Shown here: positions 55,330-64,000 of the stretch, piece by piece
Position numbering within the stretch: the stretch's first letter is position 1
Layout of the letters: the number at the start of each line of letters is the position of its first letter
Assembly: GCF_016464015.1 (NCBI RefSeq)
Contig: NZ_JACDXT010000021.1
Span: 1-64,000, forward strand
DNA length: 64,000 nt
DNA from: Psychrobacter sp. bablab_jr014
GTDB lineage: Bacteria; Pseudomonadota; Gammaproteobacteria; Pseudomonadales; Moraxellaceae
Direction: 5' to 3'
Notes under the pieces: model-generated
The model's input: only the letters and a program-made list of their open reading frames with translations
Databases searched by the model: none
What the model was told of the DNA's origin: nothing
Program-made: the position numbers and the translations under genes

Positions 55330-56655
55330 TTAGACATTTGCCAGTTTTGCATCCTGACCCAGCATCTGGACGCGCCCATCACTAAACATATCCATATCTG
55401 GCGCTAGGGTGCGCATAAAGCGGTCAAAGTACAAAAGCTGCTTGGTCAAGAGCGCAAAGTCACGCGGAAAATGAATGCCATGCGCTTTACCGATAGAGAC
55501 AATCTCCAGCATCATTTTATTCAGCTCGTCCGCTTGCTCTTTACTGTTAAAGGGTACACCGCTGGTAAAGGCGCGGTCTTCTGCCATAATCGACTGCATC
55601 ATGCGTTCTAAATCGGCAGTCAGTGCTTTGATATTGACCTCATGACGGGCATGGGTCATTTCCATATCGACCATCGCCTGCGCCATCACAGGATAGTTGT
55701 TGTCCTGTAGCGCCTGCACCATGGTCAAGCACGCGCGCCAGCTTTCGGCTTTCAGTTGTCCGACAATACCAAAGTCCAAAAAGCCAATGCGTCCATCGGT
55801 GAGCAACATCAGATTACCCGCGTGCAAATCCGCATGGAAGCTGTTGCATAGCATCAGGCTGGCAAACCACGTGTTAAGCGTGTCGGTCATCACCTGCGCA
55901 GGGTCGTCACAATACTGGCGCATGGCATGGGTATCGACCATCGACACGCCATACAGACGGCTCATGGTCAGTACGCGCTTGGTGGTCAAGGCATCGTATA
56001 CCTTTGGCGCGACTACCTTGTTATTGCTCGACATCGCCAAAAATTGCTGAAAGTCGCCAATGTTTTTGGCTTCGCTAATAAAGTCAGTCTCCGCGAGCAT
56101 GCGCAAGCGAATCTCATCAATGATGGGCGCGATACTGGCAAACTTCATGGATGGCATCATGACTTCAAGCAGCTTGGTTACCGCGTGTAGTACACCAAGG
56201 TCGGTTTGCATGATGGTTTCGACATTGGGTTTTTGCACCTTGAGCACCACATCATCACCGTTCGGCAGACGCGCAGCATGCACCTGCGCGATGGACGCCG
56301 ACGCGAGTGGCGTGGGGTCAATATCTGCAAACAAGTCATCCAAACGCTGACCATCGACTTCCAGCTCTTCTTTTAATACCCGCTCGATATAGCTGTACGG
56401 TAGCGGCGTAGTTTGGTCAAGGCAATCTTGAAACGCCTCAACATAGGCACGCGGAAACAAAGACGGCGTACTGGCAATAAACTGCCCGATTTTGATATAC
56501 GTCGTGCCGAGCTGCTCAAAGGTCTCTTTTAACAAATACGCGTCGGGCTTTTCGCCTTTAGCGACGCGTAGCGCCGACAGACCCGCCACACTGGCAGTTT
56601 GGCGCACGCGATTGACCACATTAAAGGTATGACGCAACAAATGAGGACGCTGCAT
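55330..56655 (-). CDS. ABC1/AarF/UbiB-family atypical kinase
   Basis: 441 residues of the ABC1 kinase-like family. Hallmarks are the KxGQ motif in YIKIGQFIAS (53-62), the alanine-rich ASASIAQVHAA loop, the lysine in VVLKVQKPN, and the catalytic FHADLHAGN and FLDFG motifs. Family members act in ubiquinone biosynthesis or lipid homeostasis. Whether this is UbiB itself is unclear because no ubiquinone genes adjoin it and no C-terminal membrane helices are seen. Confidence 0.85.
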   Translation of the reverse strand: MQRPHLLRHTFNVVNRVRQTASVAGLSALRVAKGEKPDAYLLKETFEQLGTTYIKIGQFIASTPSLFPRAYVEAFQDCLDQTTPLPYSYIERVLKEELEVDGQRLDDLFADIDPTPLASASIAQVHAARLPNGDDVVLKVQKPNVETIMQTDLGVLHAVTKLLEVMMPSMKFASIAPIIDEIRLRMLAETDFISEAKNIGDFQQFLAMSSNNKVVAPKVYDALTTKRVLTMSRLYGVSMVDTHAMRQYCDDPAQVMTDTLNTWFASLMLCNSFHADLHAGNLMLLTDGRIGFLDFGIVGQLKAESWRACLTMVQALQDNNYPVMAQAMVDMEMTHARHEVNIKALTADLERMMQSIMAEDRAFTSGVPFNSKEQADELNKMMLEIVSIGKAHGIHFPRDFALLTKQLLYFDRFMRTLAPDMDMFSDGRVQMLGQDAKLANV

Positions 56656-56751
56656 AACGATTCACCATAATAAAAAGTATATAAAAGGAAACGGACACCA
56701 TAGCACAAAGCCACCTTCGCGATTACTGGTGACGTATTGTTGATATGTAGC

Positions 56752-57534
56752 TTATTGCTGCAAAGCGGGACGATGACAAACGGGGCATGTGGGGTCAGGC
56801 TTATAGTTCATCATGCGCTGCTGCATACTGCGCCCATCCCAAAGCAGCAACTTGCCGCTTAAAGGATTGTGTCCTAGCCCCAAATATTGCAGTGCGGTAT
56901 TGGCTTGCAAATTGCCCATCACCGTGGTGGTGCTCGCCAGCACGCCTGAGTTAGCACACGTGCGCGTGTCTTCATCATCGCTCGGCGCGCCGAATAAGCA
57001 ATGATAGCAGCCTGTTTGCTTGATAGGCTCAAACAGACTCAGCTGCCCTGTCATGCCAATGGCGGAGGCAGAAAGCAGCGGAACATTTAGCGCCACGCTA
57101 ATGCGGTTGATACTGTCACGCGTGGCAAAATTATCAGTGCAATCAAGCAGCAAATCAGGCATGCCCGTACCGCTATCTAGCAAGTCTGCGGCATTGTCAT
57201 CGCTGAGACGGCTCTTTATACCAACTGCCGCAATATAAGGGTTAATCTCCGTCAGGCGCTCGGCAGCGCGTACTGCCTTTGACTGACCGATATCTGCCGC
57301 CACAAACAATGTCTGCCGCTGCAAGTTACTTGCTTCAATCACATCATCGTCAATCAAGGTGATACACCCGACCCCTGCCCGAGCCAGCGTCTCAGACGCA
57401 GGGCAGCCAAGCCCGCCCGCACCAATGATGACGATGCGCGCTGCTTTTAGACGCAGCTGCGCGTCCATATCCCAGCCGTTTAATAAAATTTGCCGCGCAT
57501 AGCGTAGCAGCTCATCGTCCGCCAGTTCTATCAT
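56752..57534 (-). CDS. moeB: Molybdopterin-synthase adenylyltransferase (MoeB/ThiF family)
   Basis: About 260 residues. The E1-like ATP-binding motif GAGGLGCPASETLARAG, DDDVIEASNLQRQ and LLLDCTDNFATRDSIN are the family's core; two CxxC pairs (CYHCLFG and CPVCHRP) bind zinc. It activates a sulfur-carrier protein (MoaD or ThiS). The start at 57534 has AAGG 7 bases upstream; earlier ATGs at 57549 and 57540 overlap that site. It follows prmC, a common pairing in gammaproteobacteria, with a gap of 58 bp. Confidence 0.88.
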   Translation of the reverse strand: MIELADDELLRYARQILLNGWDMDAQLRLKAARIVIIGAGGLGCPASETLARAGVGCITLIDDDVIEASNLQRQTLFVAADIGQSKAVRAAERLTEINPYIAAVGIKSRLSDDNAADLLDSGTGMPDLLLDCTDNFATRDSINRISVALNVPLLSASAIGMTGQLSLFEPIKQTGCYHCLFGAPSDDEDTRTCANSGVLASTTTVMGNLQANTALQYLGLGHNPLSGKLLLWDGRSMQQRMMNYKPDPTCPVCHRPALQQ

Positions 57535-57592
57535 AGTCATGCCTTGCATTGATGTCTTGTTATGTATTCTGCTTAATGGTTGGCATAACGCT

Positions 57593-58465
57593 TTATACCG
57601 TTACATACTGACCCATGGTAACGCGGTCGCGCCCGCCATAATCTTGCACGGTATGCACGTCGCTAAAGCCCCGCGCACGCATCAAGTCAGCGACCGCTGC
57701 CCCTTGGTCATAGCCGTGCTCAATCGCCAGCAGGCCGCCTGCTCTCAGATGCTGTGGCGCATGAGCAACAATATGCTCGATATCTGCCAAACCATGATTG
57801 GGCGCACTCAGCGCGCTGATAGGCTCAGCAATCAACTGCGCCAAATGCTCGTCCGCCTCGTCGATATAAGGCGGATTGGAGACAATCGCCTCAAAGCGCG
57901 CCTCAAAATCACCCAGCGCGCTATACCAGCTGCCTTGTGCAAAAGTCACATTAGTGACTTGATTTAATGCGGCGTTTTGCTTAGCGACCGCGAGCGCGCC
58001 TTCTGACATATCAACCGCTGTGACTTGCCAGCGGTTGCCTTGCGCTTGCTGTAATTCATAGGCAAGGCTGATGGCGATACAGCCTGAACCTGTACCCAAA
58101 TCTAACAGACGCGGCGCAGCATTTGCCGTGGGGTGCGCCGCCATCCACGCCAGTACTTGCTCAACCAGCACTTCGGTATCAGGGCGCGGAATCAATGTGT
58201 GCTCATTGACCTGAAAATCGAGCGACCAAAACGCCTGCGTGCCCGTCAAATACGCAAGCGGCGTGCCTGCCTGCATCTGTGCCACGCCCTTATCAAAGCA
58301 CGCTTGCTCATCATTATTTAGCACATAGTCATCATTGGTAATCAAAAACAGCGGTGCTTGTCCTAAGATGTGGAGCAGCCAATCGGTCATCCAAAAGCTT
58401 GGGACATGATACGTCTCTGCCCATGCTTTACTTTGGTGTTTAATGTCTTTGACGCTGCTGCTCAT
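57593..58465 (-). CDS. prmC: Peptide chain release factor N5-glutamine methyltransferase
   Basis: About 290 residues. It methylates the GGQ glutamine of release factors 1 and 2. LLDLGTGSGCIAISLA binds SAM and VSNPPYIDE carries the catalytic NPPY. IPRPDTEVLVEQVL is typical of PrmC. The ATG at 58465 lies 12 bases from AAGGA; a TTG at 58477 would abut it. prfA, often adjacent, is not in this window. Confidence 0.93.
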   Translation of the reverse strand: MSSSVKDIKHQSKAWAETYHVPSFWMTDWLLHILGQAPLFLITNDDYVLNNDEQACFDKGVAQMQAGTPLAYLTGTQAFWSLDFQVNEHTLIPRPDTEVLVEQVLAWMAAHPTANAAPRLLDLGTGSGCIAISLAYELQQAQGNRWQVTAVDMSEGALAVAKQNAALNQVTNVTFAQGSWYSALGDFEARFEAIVSNPPYIDEADEHLAQLIAEPISALSAPNHGLADIEHIVAHAPQHLRAGGLLAIEHGYDQGAAVADLMRARGFSDVHTVQDYGGRDRVTMGQYVTV

Positions 58466-58524
58466 GTTTGGTTTCAATCCTTATCAAAAAATTTAGCGCG
58501 CTGATCTTTATTGTCCATCGTCAC

Positions 58525-60135
58525 TTACTCACCAGCGCGCGGCGGCTCATCGGTACTGCGCATATTGGGATTATTTGCAATCTCCGCTCCGTCATCATTT
58601 TCACCAATGACGATATGTTTATCGACCAAGTAAATTAACAAAAGAATAGGAATGCCGATTGCGAAAGTAAAGATAAAGAAGAACGGATAGCCCATATTGT
58701 CCACGATTGAGCCTGAATACCCGCCCAAGACTTTAGGGAATAAAGTCATTAGTGAGGAAAAAATGGCATATTGCACCGCAGTAAAGCGAATCGACGTCAA
58801 TGCCGATAAAAACGCGATAAAGACCGCACTCGCAAGCCCTGCGGCAAGGTTGTCAAACACCACAGCGATATACATATAGAGCAGACTGCCTGGATGGTAG
58901 GTCAGTAGTACGAACAGCAAATTGGTAATACAAGCAAGCACGGCACCAACCATCATTGCCTGCATGATACGTAACCGCTGCGCCAGCAACCCGCCCAAAA
59001 AGCCGCCGCCAATCACCATAACAACCCCGAACAGCTTAACAGCATTGGCGATGTCAGTTTTGCTAAAGCCCATATCTTGATAGAAAACATTCGAAATTAC
59101 GCCTGCCACAATGTCTGAAATACGATACAAACCAATCAGCGCAAGCAGCAATAAGGCTTTTTTGCCATAACGGCGAAAAAAATCTGCAATCGGTGCAACC
59201 CACGTCGTAACAGCGACGTCTTTTTTTACCACGCCGACCATGACGGCAGCGTAACCCACCGCAATACCGATCGCCAAACTTACAAACAAGTGAACGACTT
59301 CAAGACCAAAAGCAAGCAGAACACCGTCCGTTTCAGGCAGTATGGCACCAAATGCTCTGAAGGTAAGAACAAACGCCGTTACGGCGAGTGCAAACACCGC
59401 GACCAAGCGCGCATAATCGCTGGAACTGCGCTCAATACGTACTTGTGTGCTGATTGGCTCACGAATGCACAGGGTCGTCACCACGCCTGCGCCCATAATT
59501 GCTGCCATAATATAATAGGTATTGCGCCATGCTTCGTAGCTATAGCTGGCTTCAGTCGAGCCAAAGCCCGCCGCCAAATAAAGCGCCCCTGCCCCCGCGA
59601 CAATCATACCAATACGATAGCCTGCGCTATAGACGGCGGACAGTACGGTTTGTAATTCAGTTGGGGCAAGCTCGATACGGTAGGCATCAATGACGATATC
59701 TTGGGTGGCGGACGAAAAGCCGAGCAATACCGCACCTGCTGCCATATAGGTCAGCGCATCGGCATTGATGGGATTGATACTCGCCATAATGACGATGGCT
59801 GCCATAATCAGCAGCTGTGCGACCAGCAGCCACGCACGGCGACGTCCCAGCAGACGCGTCAAAATAGGCACAGGCACGGCGTCAATTAAAGGCGCCCAAA
59901 TAAATTTAAAAGAATAACCGAGCGCTGCCCAGCTAAATAGGGTGACGACGCTGCGCTCAATTCCCGCCTCGCGCAGCCACAGTGATAAGCTAGAAAAAAT
60001 CAGCAAGATTGGAATGCCTGCAAAGAATCCCAGCAAGAGCATGATAATAGAACGGCGATCGGCATACGCCGCGAACGCTTCACCCCATGATTTTTTTGGG
60101 GTGTCTTTAGATAAAGTGGGCGGGGTGGCAGACAT
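58525..60135 (-). CDS. ampG: AmpG-family muropeptide MFS transporter
   Basis: 536 residues with more than 12 hydrophobic segments. FFAGIPILLIFSSLSLWLREAG (about 38-59), ALGYSFKFIWAPLIDAVP and GFSSATQDIVIDAYRIE are the AmpG hallmarks. AmpG imports GlcNAc-anhydromuropeptides for cell-wall recycling and so influences beta-lactamase induction where AmpR is present. It lies upstream of prmC on the same strand (47-bp gap). Confidence 0.9.
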   Translation of the reverse strand: MSATPPTLSKDTPKKSWGEAFAAYADRRSIIMLLLGFFAGIPILLIFSSLSLWLREAGIERSVVTLFSWAALGYSFKFIWAPLIDAVPVPILTRLLGRRRAWLLVAQLLIMAAIVIMASINPINADALTYMAAGAVLLGFSSATQDIVIDAYRIELAPTELQTVLSAVYSAGYRIGMIVAGAGALYLAAGFGSTEASYSYEAWRNTYYIMAAIMGAGVVTTLCIREPISTQVRIERSSSDYARLVAVFALAVTAFVLTFRAFGAILPETDGVLLAFGLEVVHLFVSLAIGIAVGYAAVMVGVVKKDVAVTTWVAPIADFFRRYGKKALLLLALIGLYRISDIVAGVISNVFYQDMGFSKTDIANAVKLFGVVMVIGGGFLGGLLAQRLRIMQAMMVGAVLACITNLLFVLLTYHPGSLLYMYIAVVFDNLAAGLASAVFIAFLSALTSIRFTAVQYAIFSSLMTLFPKVLGGYSGSIVDNMGYPFFFIFTFAIGIPILLLIYLVDKHIVIGENDDGAEIANNPNMRSTDEPPRAGE

Positions 60136-61940
<1,805 letters not shown>

Positions 61941-61994
61941 TATCTTCGTATGAGAACCGCTAGCACGCGCTAACGTTTATTCTATAGACATGAC

Positions 61995-62029
61995 ACGCCA
62001 TTGTCGCCGCTGCGATGGTGGCGTTTTTT
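61995..62029 (+). terminator. Terminator after the katG remnant
   Basis: A 13-bp stem with three wobbles, arms 61995-62007 and 62012-62024, loop CGCT, followed by six T. The rest of the 382-bp gap to the LysR-type gene holds nothing recognisable. Confidence 0.8.
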
Positions 62030-62322
62030 GTTTCTTATAATATTGCAAAAACGCTATTAATTACTGATGGTTAGTTGATATTGCAATATGTTCAGTCAAA
62101 AAAAGTATAAATAAATCGTTATTTAGTATATACAAGAATAAAAGCGCTATTTTACACTGTGCGCTTACAACGCTCGTTAGCAAATCTATCATAATCGAGC
62201 CGTTTCTTTTGAATGAATGCTTTATTCATTTATTAAGCGACTTATCTTTGATAATTTTACGTAACGTGGTCATACAGCGCAGACGCTTTTCGCATCGCGG
62301 TTTTTTTAGATTAGGAAGCATT

Positions 62323-63252
62323 ATGGCAATTGATGTGGTCGTCAATCAAAGACACCTACAAATCCAGCTCAAGCAATTAGAGACCGTCTGGCATACGGTG
62401 GTCAATGGCTATAACCTTAGCCAAGCTGCAACCGTACTGCACACCAGCCAGTCAAGCTTATCTAAACACATTGCTGCATTGGAAAATCAGCTCAAAACTG
62501 AAGTTTTTGTGCGTCAAGGCAAACGCCTGACTGGCCTAACCCCGATGGGCACTGCGCTAATGCCGCATATCGAGTCTATCTTTGCTGAGATTCGCACGAT
62601 TGAAAATCTTAGCCTTGATTTTAATAACCCCAATACAGGCACGCTGACCATCGCCACCACGCACACTCAAGCGCGTTATGTGCTGCCACAGGTGGTTAAG
62701 GCGTTTAAGGCGCGCTTTCCTAAAGTCAATTTGATTTTGCAGCAGGCCGATCCTGAAACCATCGCGCAGATGGTCATTCGCGGACAGGCAGATATCGGTA
62801 TCGCTACCGAGTCACTGCTCCATAACAGTTATTTGCGCTGCTACCGCTATTACGATTGGGCGCACCGTATTATTGTACCCAACGATCATGAGCTTGCGGG
62901 TATGGATAGTATTGATTTGCCGACGCTTGCCAGCTACCCTATCGTGACCTATCACGGCGGCTATACAGGGCGCGGTGCGATTGACAAAACCTTTACGGCG
63001 GCAGGTCTAGAGCCTGATATTGTCTTAGCTGCGCTCGATGCAGATGTGATTAGCACCTATGTTGGTTTGGGTCTTGGGATTGGCATTATCGCTGAAATGG
63101 CCTTTGAGCCAAGCCATTACCAAAACCTGACTGCCATTCCTGTTGACCACTTTGGTCGCTTTACCAGCTGGATGGCAGTACGTGATGATGCCGAGATTCG
63201 TCAATACGGACGTGCATTTATGGAATTATGCCAGCAACAATTTACAAATTAA
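62323..63252 (+). CDS. LysR-family regulator, CysB-like
   Basis: About 309 residues. The N-terminal helix-turn-helix (LSQAATVLHTSQSSLSKHIA, about 30-49) is followed by a type 2 periplasmic-binding effector domain (LTIATTHTQARYVLPQVV, about 92-109; TYHGGYTGRGAIDKTF; VGLGLGIGIIAEMAF). TTHTQARYVLP is typical of the CysB/Cbl group, which senses O- or N-acetylserine and controls sulfur assimilation. AGGAAG precedes the ATG at 62323. A frame extension to 62209 lacks ribosome-site and family support. Confidence 0.9.
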   Translation: MAIDVVVNQRHLQIQLKQLETVWHTVVNGYNLSQAATVLHTSQSSLSKHIAALENQLKTEVFVRQGKRLTGLTPMGTALMPHIESIFAEIRTIENLSLDFNNPNTGTLTIATTHTQARYVLPQVVKAFKARFPKVNLILQQADPETIAQMVIRGQADIGIATESLLHNSYLRCYRYYDWAHRIIVPNDHELAGMDSIDLPTLASYPIVTYHGGYTGRGAIDKTFTAAGLEPDIVLAALDADVISTYVGLGLGIGIIAEMAFEPSHYQNLTAIPVDHFGRFTSWMAVRDDAEIRQYGRAFMELCQQQFTN

Positions 63253-63360
63253 TTGTTACTAACGACTCTTAGTCCTTATCGACATATAAGTCGTTGTTAA
63301 TGCACAAAAAAATATGACGTGAATACGTTCAAAGCAAGATACCTTAGGCGATTATGAGGC

Positions 63361-63446
63361 TTAGGATTGTATAGTTCGCGTAGAGTTTCCTGTGCTCGCC
63401 CTTGCACGAGTGATAGAATACCTACAGGAACCTTATACAATCCTAA
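63361..63446 (+). other. 86-bp structured element upstream of the PQQ dehydrogenase gene
   Basis: TTAGGATTGTATA (63361-63373) is a perfect 13-bp inverted repeat of TATACAATCCTAA (63434-63446). Nested inside, TTCCTGT (63387-63393) pairs with ACAGGAA (63424-63430). The 309-bp gap to the next gene holds no open frame. The form fits either a structured leader RNA of the following gene, a small RNA, or a short palindromic insertion. No known RNA family was recognised. Confidence 0.5.
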
Positions 63447-63561
63447 CTCTATATATACTTTGTGTGAGTACGAAGACGGTGTTAGACGTCTGATATAGGC
63501 TTGTGGTCTGTTCAGTTTTTGCCTACCACCCCGTGCTCTTAGCCATAAGTGGTATCTTCAT

Positions 63562-64000
63562 ATGGAAAAATTCGTCGCCATTATTATGGCAATATTCGCA
63601 GCCCCCTTATTGTTAGGTGGGGCTTATCTGCTATCGCTCGGTGGCAGTCCTTATTATGTCGTGGCAGGCATCATGATGCTTGGCACGGCTTTTTTGTTAT
63701 TCAAACGCCATTGGAGCGCGTATGGGCTGTACGCGCTGTTCTTGGTGATTACCGTAGCATGGGCGCTATGGGAATCAGGCTTTTATTGGTGGGCGCTCGC
63801 GACTCGCGTTGGCTTCCCCATGATCTTTGGTCTACTGATGCTGTTGCCTTGGGTATTTCGCAAGATGCACGGTGGCGCCGTATCAACCAATGCGCAAACA
63901 CCAGCGACCCATGCAGGCAAAACCCCGCTATATTATTGGGGCTTATTGGTGACTATTGTGGTCGGTGGTTTATTGTCTTTTGGCAGTATTGCAAACAATG
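63562..64000 (+). CDS. Membrane-bound PQQ-dependent dehydrogenase, N-terminal part
   Basis: The frame runs 146 codons to the window end without a stop. MEKFVAIIMAIFAAPLLLGG, LFKRHWSAYGLYALFLVITV, WALWESGFYWWALATRVGFP and a YYWGLLVTIVVGG helix form the five-helix N-terminal anchor of the glucose/quinate/shikimate dehydrogenase family. These enzymes oxidise sugars or cyclitols in the periplasm with PQQ and pass electrons to ubiquinone; the catalytic propeller lies outside the window, so the substrate cannot be told. The ribosome site is weak, so the exact start is provisional. Confidence 0.88.
   Translation, partial: MEKFVAIIMAIFAAPLLLGGAYLLSLGGSPYYVVAGIMMLGTAFLLFKRHWSAYGLYALFLVITVAWALWESGFYWWALATRVGFPMIFGLLMLLPWVFRKMHGGAVSTNAQTPATHAGKTPLYYWGLLVTIVVGGLLSFGSIANN

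Overview
The window looks like chromosome of a moraxellaceous gammaproteobacterium, most likely Psychrobacter. This is inferred from gene content and protein style (TusDCBE, glnE next to ilvE, accBC, an entericidin-like lipoprotein, CysB-type LysR regulator, PQQ-type membrane dehydrogenase) and from moderate GC with AT-rich intergenic DNA. No rRNA or tRNA gene and no CRISPR array was recognised.

Layout. 1-3051: an MFS exporter divergent from a MocR-type (GntR-aminotransferase) regulator. 3154-8895: one giant gene joining a DnaQ-like exonuclease domain, a RecQ-type helicase and a UvrD/Rep-type helicase. 9002-31036: a 22-kb iron-siderophore island. It holds a TonB-dependent receptor, an RraA-like protein, three NIS (IucA/IucC) synthetases, an MFS exporter, a GNAT acyltransferase, an N-hydroxylase, diaminobutyrate decarboxylase and aminotransferase, a fused FecCD-type permease with binding protein and ATPase, and a siderophore-interacting reductase. 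Four Fur-box-like sites lie at its promoters. 31052-33328: a second MocR regulator divergent from a LysE exporter. 33326-36956: a scarred region with a broken aldehyde dehydrogenase, an IS1595-type remnant, exported or anchored proteins of unknown function, and small repeats. 36954-63252: mostly housekeeping genes (ilvE, glnE, tusDCBE, trmL, hemW, EVE protein, MATE pump, accBC, leuA, Lrp regulator, MFS, AarF kinase, moeB, prmC, ampG), then a decayed katG and a CysB-like regulator. The window ends inside a PQQ-dependent membrane dehydrogenase gene.

How the island should work (inference). The aminotransferase and decarboxylase make 1,3-diaminopropane. The N-hydroxylase and GNAT enzyme turn it into an N-hydroxy-N-acyl hydroxamate arm, and NIS synthetases couple arms to a carboxylate core such as citrate, as in schizokinen, rhizobactin 1021 and acinetoferrin. 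A third NIS synthetase, translationally overlapped with an RraA-like protein that lacks the usual aldolase residues, is more than the two-arm citrate scheme needs. The product may therefore be a variant siderophore. Export would be by the MFS protein; uptake by the TonB receptor and FhuBCD-like importer; release by the reductase.

Two families of small noncoding repeats are woven through the window. Family A is about 174 bp with TAGGGCGTGTC-type termini: one truncated and three full copies, a 60-bp derivative and two terminal remnants. Family B is exactly 66 bp in three copies, with paired changes in its stem. Family A termini form the stop codons of three genes, and one copy lies in the leader of the siderophore operon.
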